Source of the DNA: a virus
Length of the DNA: 29,669 nt
IMG/VR virus record: IMGVR_UViG_3300008448_000431
Coordinates: 1 to 29,669 of that record
Strand: one strand, 5' to 3'
A program made the translations under genes and the position numbers. The first letter of the stretch is position 1; each line of letters starts with the position of its first letter. Of the stretch, positions 18,425-26,881 are shown piece after piece. The notes below the pieces were generated by a model that saw only the letters and a program-made list of their open reading frames with translations, did not search any database and had not been told where the DNA came from.

Positions 18425-19531
18425 TTAGATGCTATACAATTTCGATACCATCGCACTATAATCATCATTAGAACCTGAAGACGCAGCAACCCTTGGTGAG
18501 TCATTGAAGTCGATATTCTTCATTGATTTAAGTAGGTCTGACTTAGCTTTAGACACAGCCTGTGTCACAAGTGAGTTTACCACCTTATCTCTGTTTTGCA
18601 AGAAGTAGACATCTTCGGCGAGTTGTTTTGAATCGTATCTTCCTTCCTTGAAATAACGATTGCCATAAAACTCTTCTAGATCAAATTCCTTGAGGGTACT
18701 TGAAAGGTTAACCTTTTCGTCCGGAGTTAGGTTATACTTTCCGTCAAACTGGACATCCTCGTCCTTGTAATTGACACTGAACCCGTCAAAGGATTTGAGA
18801 CCATCCTCAAGACTGTTAACATAAGCTTGTCTAGCTTGTGCGTAAGCTTGATTCTGTTCCTGCTCCTGCTGTGTGAAGTAATCGTTCAATACTTTGTCAG
18901 GCGTTATTTGCGTCTGAGTGTTCTGAACTTGACTTAATATATCTGGAAACGAAATATCCTGCTTTAATCCCTCAAGGTAATCTTTTGCCTCTCTAACCTC
19001 TTTCTTCATCTCCCTTGAGATTGCTTTTGTCTGCTTCTCTAACCTTTTATTATGAGAAGCAATTTCTTCGTCAGTCATCATAGAAGTATCAACGTCATCA
19101 TCAATGCTGAATCTGCTATTGAACTCTTCTTCAATTTCCTGTGGAGTAAGATCTGGATACTCATAAGCCATCTTTAGCTTTAGAATATCAGCCTCTCCTA
19201 ACGTATCAATACTTGAAAGAACTTTTTGTTCGTAGATCATATCCGCTAAATCAGATATGTTACCACTTACAAGCTTATCATAAATATCTTTAGATACCTC
19301 ATTAGGCCACTCAAAGCTAAATGTTGATGTTTCCTCATTACTAACTTCTTCAGTTACGTTTTGAGGAAGCTCTACTGCAGTATCAAAACTTGCATTATTT
19401 TCAACTTTTGATAATTCTTCTGCTGGCGCTTCTTGTGCTACTTCGGTAGTTACCTCTACTTCTTGTGGCATCTCCGTCGGAGTGCTTGAATAAGATGAGG
19501 TGTCAAATGGATTGAATTGTGCTTCTGACAT
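18425..19531 (-). CDS. Probable scaffolding protein, 368 aa
   Basis: The N-terminal ~75 residues are acidic and disordered (TEMPQEVEVTTEVAQEAPAE). Long charged helices follow, with coiled-coil character around residues 150-235 (RLEKQTKAISREMKKEVREA, QQEQEQNQAYAQARQAYVNS). The C-terminus is a short tail after a basic helix (VSKAKSDLLKSMKNIDF). An acidic helical protein between portal and capsid genes is typical of phage scaffolds, which guide capsid assembly through a C-terminal contact and are then lost or cleaved. I see no protease motif that would make it a maturation protease fusion. It has its own promoter box 16 nt upstream of ATG and is followed after 25 nt by the capsid gene. Role inferred. 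Confidence 0.65.
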   Translation of the reverse strand: MSEAQFNPFDTSSYSSTPTEMPQEVEVTTEVAQEAPAEELSKVENNASFDTAVELPQNVTEEVSNEETSTFSFEWPNEVSKDIYDKLVSGNISDLADMIYEQKVLSSIDTLGEADILKLKMAYEYPDLTPQEIEEEFNSRFSIDDDVDTSMMTDEEIASHNKRLEKQTKAISREMKKEVREAKDYLEGLKQDISFPDILSQVQNTQTQITPDKVLNDYFTQQEQEQNQAYAQARQAYVNSLEDGLKSFDGFSVNYKDEDVQFDGKYNLTPDEKVNLSSTLKEFDLEEFYGNRYFKEGRYDSKQLAEDVYFLQNRDKVVNSLVTQAVSKAKSDLLKSMKNIDFNDSPRVAASSGSNDDYSAMVSKLYSI

Positions 19532-19547
19532 GGTTGGTTTATTTTTA

Positions 19548-19555
19548 CAAATATA
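19548..19555 (-). promoter_or_regulatory. Promoter box TATATTTG before scaffold and capsid genes
   Basis: The minus strand reads TATATTTG in the 28-nt gap between portal and scaffold genes, 16 nt before the ATG at 19531. It probably drives both scaffold and major capsid genes, since the capsid gene lacks a box of its own. Confidence 0.58.
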
Positions 19556-19559
19556 TGCA

Positions 19560-21869
19560 TTATTGCATTTCCTCTTGCTCTCCTTGCTCCTGCTGCATCA
19601 TTTGCTGTTCTTGAGCTTGCTGTTGAGCCATAATCTGTTGAGCCTTTTCTTCTTCTTTTTCTTGAAAATATTGGTCAACGATGCTTTGTATCTCATCAGG
19701 CAATTCTCTATCCAACTCAAATGACTTCATCAAAGCCAATTGGATAAACTCTTGTCTAGATATATCGCTCTTCATTTTACCCTCAGCATCTGTTATAGCT
19801 ATCTTAGTCTGTGCTTGTATTTGCTGTAGCTGAGAATCAGCTTGAGCCTTAGCCATAATAGACTGCTGTTGTGACTGGGCATTCATTTCAGAGTTCTGTT
19901 GCGCTTTCTGCATATCATCCCTCATCTTCTTTCTCTTAGCCTTAGAGAGATACATCTCTGCCAACTTATAGTTCTTGATGTTCTTAACCTTAAACGCATC
20001 TTCAAACTCAATAGCATTTGCAGATATTGCTGTTTGAATCATACTATTTAAGAACTGCTTTTCAGCCTCATCGGGAAGGACCTCAACAATTACGTCAAAT
20101 TGCTTGTCCTTTACTTCTGCGTCAGAAATGAAATCTCTGTACTGCTGACCACCGTACAAAACTGAATCATAAAGCAGCAAAGCTGATTTAAATGATGTCT
20201 GTTTGTACAGATTAAGATATCCATCATATATAAAGTCAGTAGCATTGTTTGAGGCCTCAACTTGCGACCTCTGAACTCCAAGACCTAATTTAGGATTAAC
20301 AGATGCTCCTTCCCTGTATTCATTAACTCCAATCTCATCCCTAAGCCTAGTTAGGTAGTGATTGTAAACTGTAATCAGCTCTTGTATCTGACCTATGCTT
20401 CCGCTATTAGGGGCTTCTGAAATAGGAACACCATTGCTTTGTTCTCCATCTTCAGATTTTCTCCTATAATATATATTACCAGTCTGATCGTAAATCTGTT
20501 GAATCTCCAATGGAGTGACATTCTTACCTTGACCAAGGCTGATATCAGACAATGCGTCAATATCAATAATCAATCCAGAAGGGCGAAGCTTTGCTACAAG
20601 CTGCTGTATCTTCAAGTGCGCAAGAGTCATTTGCCTGATAGAAGTCTCCATCCTTTCAGGGATAGCCATATTCTCTAGGTCAAGGTTCTCATGCATATAA
20701 AGGCTATAACTAAAGAATACATCAGAAAGCTCTTTCGCTATGGAAGGCTTAATCATATTCTTAGCTATTCCCCACTCAAGCATGATATCTGAGTTCATAA
20801 CGTATACGCCATGATAATTAACCTTCATGGTTTTACGTATGATTTCTTTATTATCTCCAACCTTTTGTGGTTCTTTATCTTTCTTCTCTACGATAAGGTT
20901 TCCAAACTTGTTTATCCTAGCTTGGTAAATCATAGAGTCAACAGTCCTAATTTCAAAGTCAAGAACATCTACTGTCCAATCATCGTATGGTCTGTCTACG
21001 TTATACCTAAACTTCTCTTCCCACTTAACAGATGATGTATAGTTCTTAGACTTCTGAGATATCTTAAAGAATTTCTCTTCATCCATATTTGGATACATCT
21101 CTCTCAAGTCAGATATCTTCATGGCTATAACCTCTCCGATAAATGACATATCCCTAAAGTCGTCATAGTCAGAGTAGGAATAAATAAGGTTTTCAGGGAT
21201 TACCCTCCTAATTGAAATCTTACCATCCCTTGAAGAGGTTACTTTTGTACACGCCAATCCAACCTCAATCATATCCTCAAGCAACTTCCTCTTAATCACA
21301 TCCCATCCGCTAGTATCAAGAACAGCTGTAATGCCCTTCTCAAACATAATCTCTTCAGGAAGTTGGTATTGTCCACCAAAGAACAAATCCAATTCTTCGT
21401 AATCTTCTGGAGTATATGCGTTATCTGGGATAAGTTTCAAGCCAGCAGCTTCTTCAACCTCCCTAACCTCGTCTCCGAAGTTCATTCTAAACTCAGCTTC
21501 TTCTCTTTCGTATTTCTTTCTATTGGTAGAAATAGGATCTATGGCAGATACCCTAACTTTCTCCTCACGCTTCATAAATCCACCAATCATAACCTGTATG
21601 AACTTTGGTGCAATGGCTGGCGCCTTCATGTCGAGGTTTACAAATGCCTCTTTACCGTCTACATTGAGAAGGTCAAGGAACTCAGCCATTGGCTGTCTGC
21701 CTCTAGCAAACTTCCTGTTCTTGTCGAACTTCTTGTTACGTTTGCTAAAATATCCGCTATTAAAAGCCCGTTCAAGATACTTGGAGATTTTCAATCCCTC
21801 CTTTTCATCTCTCTTGGACTTAATTGTTCCGAGGTGGAAATTCAATATTTCCTTGTTAGTATTTGCCAT
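19560..21869 (-). CDS. Portal protein (crAss-like), 769 aa
   Basis: The portal forms the dodecameric DNA channel at one capsid vertex and docks the terminase. Support comes from position directly after TerL, length (769 aa, within the range of crAss-like portals), and the succession of mixed alpha/beta wing and stem regions. These include NMDEEKFFKISQKSKNYTSS and the helical stretch with AIPERMETSIRQMTLAHLKI near residues 400-420. The last ~115 residues are very Gln/Glu-rich and helical (NAQSQQQSIMAKAQADSQLQ, QQQAQEQQMMQQEQGEQEEM), fitting a barrel or a tail reaching into the capsid. A TACTTTTG box lies 9 nt before the ATG in the 21-nt gap from TerL. Family call rests on context plus general character. 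Confidence 0.82.
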   Translation of the reverse strand: MANTNKEILNFHLGTIKSKRDEKEGLKISKYLERAFNSGYFSKRNKKFDKNRKFARGRQPMAEFLDLLNVDGKEAFVNLDMKAPAIAPKFIQVMIGGFMKREEKVRVSAIDPISTNRKKYEREEAEFRMNFGDEVREVEEAAGLKLIPDNAYTPEDYEELDLFFGGQYQLPEEIMFEKGITAVLDTSGWDVIKRKLLEDMIEVGLACTKVTSSRDGKISIRRVIPENLIYSYSDYDDFRDMSFIGEVIAMKISDLREMYPNMDEEKFFKISQKSKNYTSSVKWEEKFRYNVDRPYDDWTVDVLDFEIRTVDSMIYQARINKFGNLIVEKKDKEPQKVGDNKEIIRKTMKVNYHGVYVMNSDIMLEWGIAKNMIKPSIAKELSDVFFSYSLYMHENLDLENMAIPERMETSIRQMTLAHLKIQQLVAKLRPSGLIIDIDALSDISLGQGKNVTPLEIQQIYDQTGNIYYRRKSEDGEQSNGVPISEAPNSGSIGQIQELITVYNHYLTRLRDEIGVNEYREGASVNPKLGLGVQRSQVEASNNATDFIYDGYLNLYKQTSFKSALLLYDSVLYGGQQYRDFISDAEVKDKQFDVIVEVLPDEAEKQFLNSMIQTAISANAIEFEDAFKVKNIKNYKLAEMYLSKAKRKKMRDDMQKAQQNSEMNAQSQQQSIMAKAQADSQLQQIQAQTKIAITDAEGKMKSDISRQEFIQLALMKSFELDRELPDEIQSIVDQYFQEKEEEKAQQIMAQQQAQEQQMMQQEQGEQEEMQ

Positions 21870-21878
21870 AATCTAAAG

Positions 21879-21886
21879 CAAAAGTA
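21879..21886 (-). promoter_or_regulatory. Promoter box TACTTTTG before the portal gene
   Basis: The minus strand reads TACTTTTG (fits TAnnTTTG) 9 nt before the ATG at 21869, in the 21-nt gap after the TerL stop codon. Confidence 0.45.
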
Positions 21887-21890
21887 CAAA

Positions 21891-23906
21891 TTATGTTGTT
21901 AGTTTATACGTCCTCAAGGGTATAGAGGTCGCAACCTTATCTATACGCTTACTTTCCAAAGATACGCCAGATAATAAACTTATCATAAAAGCCACACTTC
22001 TATCGTACACAGTCCTGTTTTCGTGGTCATATTGGAGCAACTCCTCAAGAAGCTCATTGAACACAATCTTCTCGCAGTGATTCTCTATATAGGTTATGCA
22101 GGTATCAAGCTGTCTTGCCAAAGCAAAAGAATCTCCAGATGTAACACCAAACTTAGACACGTTTCTCCTCCTATTCTTGTCTATGGCAGATTCTGGTGTT
22201 TTCATCAGATACCCCTTAAATCCCTTGTTGCTGAAGTAGTCAACAAAGTCATCACCTACGTCATTCTCATAACAAGCCTTGTATCCCCAAAAGATAGCAG
22301 CCTTTAACATCTCGTCGTGGAACATAGACTTAAGCCTAGGCCTATCAATGTACTCGACTATCGGCATACAAGTATTGTTTGGGTCATTTATGTCAAGCCT
22401 TTCAAATACGATACAGGCTCCCATAGAACCTTTTCCAGATATTACAGATGACTTGAACGGGTCAATTCCTGATACGTATTTGTGAGTATTCCCAGGTATT
22501 CTTACTCCATCTGATTCTAGCACTTTATTAGATTCTCCGTTTGGAGGAAATTTATAAACTCTCCATGGTCCGTCTTTATCGTCAACCCAATCTACAGTCT
22601 TATCATCTTTCCATATCAGTCTTACTCTTCTTAGAGGAACTCTCTCCTCTTTGAGGAAGTCTATCTGATTGTATATCTTTTCTGCATTGAAGTAGCATTT
22701 CTTTTGGTCAATCATAAAGGCCTCATTCTCGTCAAACGGGTTCATCCGGATCTCCTCAGATAAAGCCTTTTTATCCCCAGATAATAACTGCCGCTGTTTC
22801 AAAAGATACTCCTTTGACCCTATATCAATCTTTAGACCGTACCTTTCCTTTATGTATTTAGCCTGTTCTTCTGTGGGAGCGTCTACTATAGATTTTCCAT
22901 GCCTATCTATAAAACCCTCGTACCCATCGTAAGCAGGACAAAAGTACCTGTACAATCCAGTAGCAGTATATGAATCCTTGAATTGGTCAGACTGCTCAAA
23001 TAGCATCTTGTATGGTTCACCACCACTTTTGGCATCATTGGCTGTGGAAGGTATTAGGCAGAATCCTACTTTAATCGCACCTCTAGTTAGGGTCTTCTTA
23101 ACAATCGGCCAGTACTGATTAACTGGTACTTCCTTTGGCCACTTACCAGCCTCATCCATTAACAACGCACTAACCCTTCCTGAATCGTATGAGTTAAGTG
23201 CAGTATTCTTAAAGTTTATCTTAGATTCAAGACCGATGTCGCTATCGTATATCTGTCCCTTATCTCTGACCTTTGCCTTTCTCTTATCCTTCTTTTTTCT
23301 AAATACAAGCTCAGTCTTTGTGTCCTCATCTTCAACCCTCGGCTTTAAGAATACAGGAAGGTTCCTGTATCCGTTCATCACCATATATATAAATGCATCA
23401 GATGCATCCTTACCAGTCTTAGATATCACACCACAGAATGATTTCTTCTGTGTTATGGCTTTCCATACAAGGTAGCATGTAGCTTGAGATGTTGCACCTT
23501 CCCTACGCTTCTTAATCCTAATGATACCATAGCACTGCATATTCTCTTCGCAGTACTGTTGGAAGTAGAAATACCTCCTATCCACATCCCTATAATCTGG
23601 CATATCGCCATTCTCTAGTGTCCAGTAGTTTAGGTAGAAGTAGTGTAACCCGTTTACATAAGTTGGTTCACCATCGTTCATAAACCAGTACCCGTTCTTA
23701 ATCTTGTCTACTTCCTTTGTTATGAAGTCAATGTGCGAATCATCGTATACCGCATTTCCATCATCGTCAAACTCAAGTTCTTCAAAAGACTCCGGTATCT
23801 CTGTACGCCTAAAGTATTGTTCGCAGTTCGCGAAATGAGAACCGTCAATCTCTCTCGGAACTTCAGGACACTTATATGTTATTCCGTATATGTTGTATTC
23901 CTGCAT
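21891..23906 (-). CDS. terL: Terminase large subunit, 671 aa
   Basis: TerL is the DNA-packaging motor: an N-terminal ATPase and a C-terminal RNase H-like nuclease. An adenine-binding-type region precedes a Walker A-like loop at residues 132-140 (KKRREGATS), the crAss-type form lacking the classical GKT/S. Walker B is ALLMDEAG with D251-E252, and a coupling motif follows (LIPSTAND, ~284-291). The nuclease has D482 in SGIDPF, E547/D549 in CYENDVGD and D635 in VYDRSVAF, a plausible full set of acidic metal ligands. Both domains look complete. The start overlaps the stop of the upstream wHTH gene as TAATG, so the two are probably coupled. Very sure of the family. Confidence 0.95.
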   Translation of the reverse strand: MQEYNIYGITYKCPEVPREIDGSHFANCEQYFRRTEIPESFEELEFDDDGNAVYDDSHIDFITKEVDKIKNGYWFMNDGEPTYVNGLHYFYLNYWTLENGDMPDYRDVDRRYFYFQQYCEENMQCYGIIRIKKRREGATSQATCYLVWKAITQKKSFCGVISKTGKDASDAFIYMVMNGYRNLPVFLKPRVEDEDTKTELVFRKKKDKRKAKVRDKGQIYDSDIGLESKINFKNTALNSYDSGRVSALLMDEAGKWPKEVPVNQYWPIVKKTLTRGAIKVGFCLIPSTANDAKSGGEPYKMLFEQSDQFKDSYTATGLYRYFCPAYDGYEGFIDRHGKSIVDAPTEEQAKYIKERYGLKIDIGSKEYLLKQRQLLSGDKKALSEEIRMNPFDENEAFMIDQKKCYFNAEKIYNQIDFLKEERVPLRRVRLIWKDDKTVDWVDDKDGPWRVYKFPPNGESNKVLESDGVRIPGNTHKYVSGIDPFKSSVISGKGSMGACIVFERLDINDPNNTCMPIVEYIDRPRLKSMFHDEMLKAAIFWGYKACYENDVGDDFVDYFSNKGFKGYLMKTPESAIDKNRRRNVSKFGVTSGDSFALARQLDTCITYIENHCEKIVFNELLEELLQYDHENRTVYDRSVAFMISLLSGVSLESKRIDKVATSIPLRTYKLTT

Positions 23907-24520
23907 TAGTTTATTTTCTTTACGAACTTATCTATCTTAGTTGCTGTTGACTTACCTATTGCGTTTAAGCAAAACTTAAACCTTCCAAACTCTTTAGCCT
24001 CTTCTATCTTCATAATCATCCCTTTTGACTTTAGCTTAGTTAAGCATCCGTAATAAGGAACATTAGTATCTTCCATATCTCTTGTGAAGTCAGCCTTAGT
24101 GAAGTAGTCGTATCTGTTAGCCCACATAAGGAAACTACATTCGTGAAGGCTCAAGCCAACGGCGTCTGTCATAACACTAAGCATTCCTATAAACCTAGAT
24201 GCATTATCCGCCTTGAAGTTTGGCTTATCCATCCTAGCTATAGCCTTCTTATATCCATCTCTCCTACCCTTAGCTTGATGTACCTCGTATCTTCCTTTGA
24301 GTCTTTCTATCCTTTTATTCACCCCCCACAGAACCTGCGTCATACGGAAGTGTTTGTAGGACATTGTATTTATCTTCTTATTCTTCTCCTTCCGGATCTC
24401 TTTCTTATCTTCTATATGTGCCTTGTTTCTAAACTTCTCAACACGTAGTGCTGACAATGCCTTTTGATAGGCAGCGTATATTACTTCCTTGTCGTCAGAT
24501 AACTTTATTCTTTCCGTCAT
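23906..24520 (-). CDS. Winged-helix protein next to TerL, candidate small terminase, 204 aa
   Basis: The first ~100 residues form a basic helical region (KAHIEDKKEIRKEKNKKINT, RIERLKGRYEVHQAKGRRDG). Residues ~122-200 have a MarR-like winged-helix pattern: helix LSLHECSFLMWANRYDYFTK, recognition-helix region DTNVPYYGCLTKLKSKGMIM, a wing, then FKFCLNAIGKSTATKIDKFV. A DNA-binding protein whose gene directly precedes and overlaps terL is the classical setting for the small terminase, which recognises the packaging site. A transcription regulator of late genes is the main alternative. The gene overlaps the 98-aa gene by ATGA and terL by TAATG, a tightly coupled arrangement. The small-terminase call is inference from context. 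Confidence 0.6.
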   Translation of the reverse strand: MTERIKLSDDKEVIYAAYQKALSALRVEKFRNKAHIEDKKEIRKEKNKKINTMSYKHFRMTQVLWGVNKRIERLKGRYEVHQAKGRRDGYKKAIARMDKPNFKADNASRFIGMLSVMTDAVGLSLHECSFLMWANRYDYFTKADFTRDMEDTNVPYYGCLTKLKSKGMIMKIEEAKEFGRFKFCLNAIGKSTATKIDKFVKKIN

Positions 24521-24813
24521 TTAAACAGTTCTTCTATGATAGGCTTCCTACGAGACTTGTCCTTTTCCTCATCGCCCGACAATTGGTTATCTACCCTTAG
24601 TTTCTTTAGTACTTCATTTATATCTCCAACGCTATTAAACAACTTCATAACCCTTTCCCATGATCCATCATCCTTATCTGACAGATCAAGAGAAGAAAGG
24701 TCATTGTTATTCAATAGGGATGTAATCTCATTCAGTTTCCTATTCAGTGCATAGTAAGCACCAACTATACCATCAGATTCATATAGAGCTAACTTATCTT
24801 CTAGTTTTCCCAT
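24517..24813 (-). CDS. Hypothetical acidic helical protein, 98 aa
   Basis: This unrecognised small protein is rich in Leu, Asp, Glu and Asn (MGKLEDKLALYESDGIVGAY, YALNRKLNEITSLLNNNDLS). Two or three helices are separated by an Asp/Ser-rich turn (SLDLSDKDDGSWERV), with a charged tail (SGDEEKDKSRRKPIIEELFK). It starts within the end of the GroES-like gene (13-nt overlap) and overlaps the wHTH gene by ATGA. A packaging accessory or a partner of the putative small terminase would fit, but nothing in the sequence proves it. Confidence 0.6.
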   Translation of the reverse strand: MGKLEDKLALYESDGIVGAYYALNRKLNEITSLLNNNDLSSLDLSDKDDGSWERVMKLFNSVGDINEVLKKLRVDNQLSGDEEKDKSRRKPIIEELFK

Positions 24814-25400
24814 TTGCCAATACAGTCTGTATATTTTAATCTGATTAACATAGTCCTTTTACCACCAATGTTATGATGCATCTCATAATCAGAGTACTTG
24901 TATACAACAGCTATATCTCCAACCTCAAAGTCGGTTATGCTTTCTGGCTTATCAAGTATCTTGAGCATACAGTCCTTCTTTACCTTATCGGTAAGTAGTA
25001 TACTTCCATAAGACTTCTCTTCTTCGTAGATTCTTTCTGCTAACATGAATCCGTCTATGCAAATCACCTTATCTCCATCTACACCAAAGTGTAGCATATG
25101 CGAATCGATGGCGTATACTGAGGTAAGGTTATCGGGCTCGATATCCATTCTATTCTCATCGGTGAGTGAGTTATGGTTGAATAGTACATCAGTTCCTGCT
25201 TTAAGGTTTTTGTAATCTGTTAGTAGTTTACCCTGGGTATGATTGGCTATCTTGCCATCCCAAGAAAAGTTGGTATTGATAAATAACTCAACTTCAGTTC
25301 CGTCATCCCTAATAACTTTGTGTGAATCTTTCTCTCCGGAACGCACGGCAATAATTACTCTCTTGCCAACAGGTTTGATTGTGTTGTAAAGATGCTCCAT
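24801..25400 (-). CDS. Hypothetical protein with possible GroES-like fold, 199 aa
   Basis: The N-terminus reads YNTIKPVGKRVIIAVRSGEK (residues 5-24). This is close to the opening of co-chaperonins ('KPLGDRVLIK'). The C-terminal stretch at 157-196 (DFEVGDIAVVYKYSDYEMHH, then TMLIRLKYTDCIG) resembles the 'VGDxVxxxKYxGxE...yxVVRxxDILA' close of the GroES family. Between them lies ~130 residues of extra sequence, much longer than GroES (~95 aa), with charged loops. The similarity might reflect a phage-encoded chaperonin partner (compare T4 gp31) or simply a shared beta-barrel used for another purpose. It is the first gene after the GIY-YIG insertion and probably starts the packaging unit. Moderately unsure. 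Confidence 0.5.
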   Translation of the reverse strand: MEHLYNTIKPVGKRVIIAVRSGEKDSHKVIRDDGTEVELFINTNFSWDGKIANHTQGKLLTDYKNLKAGTDVLFNHNSLTDENRMDIEPDNLTSVYAIDSHMLHFGVDGDKVICIDGFMLAERIYEEEKSYGSILLTDKVKKDCMLKILDKPESITDFEVGDIAVVYKYSDYEMHHNIGGKRTMLIRLKYTDCIGKWEN

Positions 25401-25418
25401 ATATGGTTTGGTTTACAA

Positions 25419-25426
25419 CAAAGTTA
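25419..25426 (-). promoter_or_regulatory. Possible promoter box TAACTTTG before the packaging unit
   Basis: The minus strand reads TAACTTTG 18 nt before the ATG at 25400. Its first three bases are the stop codon of the GIY-YIG gene, so it is partly constrained by coding and could be chance. The match to TAnnTTTG is perfect. Confidence 0.4.
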
Positions 25427-26212
25427 CGCAAATCTTTCTATCCTATACCCTTTGTAGTCATTTATATATCCTTTTGCTAATTTATACATTGAAGATGTGT
25501 CTAAATTATTTTCTATAGAGTATCTAGAAATATTTTCTATAAACTCCATAGTGCCATCTGGCCTCACAATGTTTATCTTATATGTATTAAATGGCTTCTT
25601 CTTATTTACTTTTCCCCTTATGTTAGGCACTCCGGTCCATTCATCTTTTCTACATGCCCAGTATCTATTTTTGTATGTAACAAGTCGTCCATTGATTACG
25701 TTGTACAATGGAACAGGACTTTTAGATATCCCCATATCTCTACAAAACTTATGCAAATTTTTCACGAAGTAAGTACTACATGTTTTCTTATCATATACAA
25801 CATACTCCTTGGAGTGAATCTGTATTAACTTGTTTTTATGATTTTCAGAAATTTTGTTAAATGGTCTGCCTCCACCGCCACCAGTAGAATTATAATTAGT
25901 CTTATTAACAACCCATTCTTTATTTACAATAAACTCCTCTTCATCTAGTGCCTCATTCATGCTATCAAAAAAGCATAATTCATACCTCCTAAATGAATTG
26001 TAGCCGTATTTTGCTACAGCTTTTATAAAATGTGAATTTGAACCCTTCTTATCTATCTCCCTTAATGCATCTGAGTTCCTGTATATACCGCATCCTATAT
26101 ATCCATCATTCATATTATTTGTACCATGAACGCCAATATACGTTTTACCGTTAACTAAATTAACGGTTTGATATACATAATAATACTTTTTATTATTTAA
26201 ATCGTTCTCCAT
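25424..26212 (-). CDS. GIY-YIG homing endonuclease with C-terminal NUMOD-like repeats, 262 aa
   Basis: I chose ATG 26212 (MENDLNNKKYYYVYQTVNLV) because the GIY-YIG domain begins 8 residues on, and the 59 codons upstream in this frame overlap the conserved small gene. The GIY-like motif is Y12-V13-Y14 and the YIG motif is Y25-I26-G27 followed by H29. A charged 'EALDEEEFIVN' (E91-E93) supplies the likely metal-binding Glu, and NSTGGGGGRPF closes the domain. The C-terminal half shows two repeats of DNA-binding NUMOD/segmented type, ending YKNRYWACR and YKGYRIERF. This is the plan of phage Seg-type mobile endonucleases, which copy themselves into cognate sites by making a break. It overlaps the end of the preceding gene by 20 nt and has no own promoter box, so it looks like a selfish insertion. 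Freestanding: no intron flank is obvious. Confidence 0.9.
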   Translation of the reverse strand: MENDLNNKKYYYVYQTVNLVNGKTYIGVHGTNNMNDGYIGCGIYRNSDALREIDKKGSNSHFIKAVAKYGYNSFRRYELCFFDSMNEALDEEEFIVNKEWVVNKTNYNSTGGGGGRPFNKISENHKNKLIQIHSKEYVVYDKKTCSTYFVKNLHKFCRDMGISKSPVPLYNVINGRLVTYKNRYWACRKDEWTGVPNIRGKVNKKKPFNTYKINIVRPDGTMEFIENISRYSIENNLDTSSMYKLAKGYINDYKGYRIERFA

Positions 26213-26498
26213 GCTTCGTATTTCTTCCACTCCTATATACTGGAGAATTTCTATTCCAAAGCCAATTATAAGACCACCAACCTGCAGATAATTTTGAAGA
26301 ATTCGCTTCTTTGGCGTGCCTTTTTCTATACTGCTCTCTAGCTTCCGGAGAATAGTTAGAGGAATAACCCTTAGCTCCAAACCTAACAATCTTTACTTTG
26401 TCGCCTTCTTTAGCAAGCACAACCTTCTTATGAACTCCATCTGATGCGTCCTTTGGCTTATTATATCCTGAGAATTTCTCACCCCTATAGTCTATCAT
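26193..26498 (-). CDS. DUF6321-like small conserved protein with altered C-terminus, 101 aa
   Basis: Residues 1-81 match from memory a small conserved family of crAss-like and other Bacteroidota phages (DUF6321). The start is RGEKFSGYNKPK, then KVVLAKEGDKVKIVRFGAKG, then the Arg/Lys-rich helix REQYRKRHAK and KLSAGWWSYNWLW. Family members usually stop soon after the equivalent of this aromatic motif. Here 20 more residues follow (NRNSPVYRSGRNTKHGERFK), encoded by DNA that becomes the start of the GIY-YIG gene. This suggests insertion removed the original stop and added a random tail. Function is unknown; the basic, aromatic composition fits a nucleic-acid-binding or virion-internal protein. 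Its ATGA start overlaps the DUF5872-like gene. Confidence 0.7.
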   Translation of the reverse strand: MIDYRGEKFSGYNKPKDASDGVHKKVVLAKEGDKVKIVRFGAKGYSSNYSPEAREQYRKRHAKEANSSKLSAGWWSYNWLWNRNSPVYRSGRNTKHGERFK

Positions 26499-26881
26499 CT
26501 AAATCTTTTTACGGCTTGGGCTATCTTTTTTGGCTGACTTACGAACTGTTTTCCCTGCTGGTTCCCCTGCTTTTTTGCTCGGTTTGTTGCTGCTCTTTGG
26601 CTTGGGCTCAGGGCTGACCACGCTTTCTCCGGTAAATACCGACGCGTCCCATCCGAGGGCTTCCCAGAAGAGGTTGTCCATTTCTCTTTCGTCCATTTCG
26701 ACAACGAATTTGAGCTTGACTTCTTTCCTTGATAGCCACCACCAGATTTTTTGTATAAGGCTACTGCTAGCTGCGCTTTCCTGGCAGACCACTCCTGCGC
26801 ATCTCCACCTTTCGAACCCGCTTTTACATTTGCAACAATTCTTTTCCATAACGTTGGTTTTGTTTTTACAGCACTACTCAT
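26495..26881 (-). CDS. DUF5872-like basic protein, 128 aa
   Basis: The blocks AGSKGGDAQEWSARKAQLAV (residues 21-40), SLSKWTKEKWTTSSGKP (~59-75), TRRYLPEKAWSALSPSQRAA (79-98) and KQFVSQPKKIA (~111-121) match, from memory, a family annotated DUF5872. That family is known in crAss-like and other phages and in giant viruses. The protein is small and strongly basic with Trp/Tyr anchors. No catalytic residues are known, and function is undetermined; a role in DNA binding or packaging within the particle is a reasonable guess. The start at 26881 overlaps the stop of the 40-aa gene by ATGA, and the C-terminal stop overlaps the next start the same way, so the three genes are translated together. Confidence 0.78.
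   Translation of the reverse strand: MSSAVKTKPTLWKRIVANVKAGSKGGDAQEWSARKAQLAVALYKKSGGGYQGKKSSSNSLSKWTKEKWTTSSGKPSDGTRRYLPEKAWSALSPSQRAATNRAKKQGNQQGKQFVSQPKKIAQAVKRFR

Noticed and set aside
19500-19724. Leu-rich, membrane-like plus-strand frame
   Set aside because: It is the complement of the Gln/Glu-rich C-terminus of the portal and the scaffold start; no own promoter or spacing.
26213-26389. 59-codon upstream extension of the GIY-YIG gene
   Set aside because: It overlaps the conserved core of the DUF6321-like gene in another frame and adds nothing recognisable to the endonuclease.
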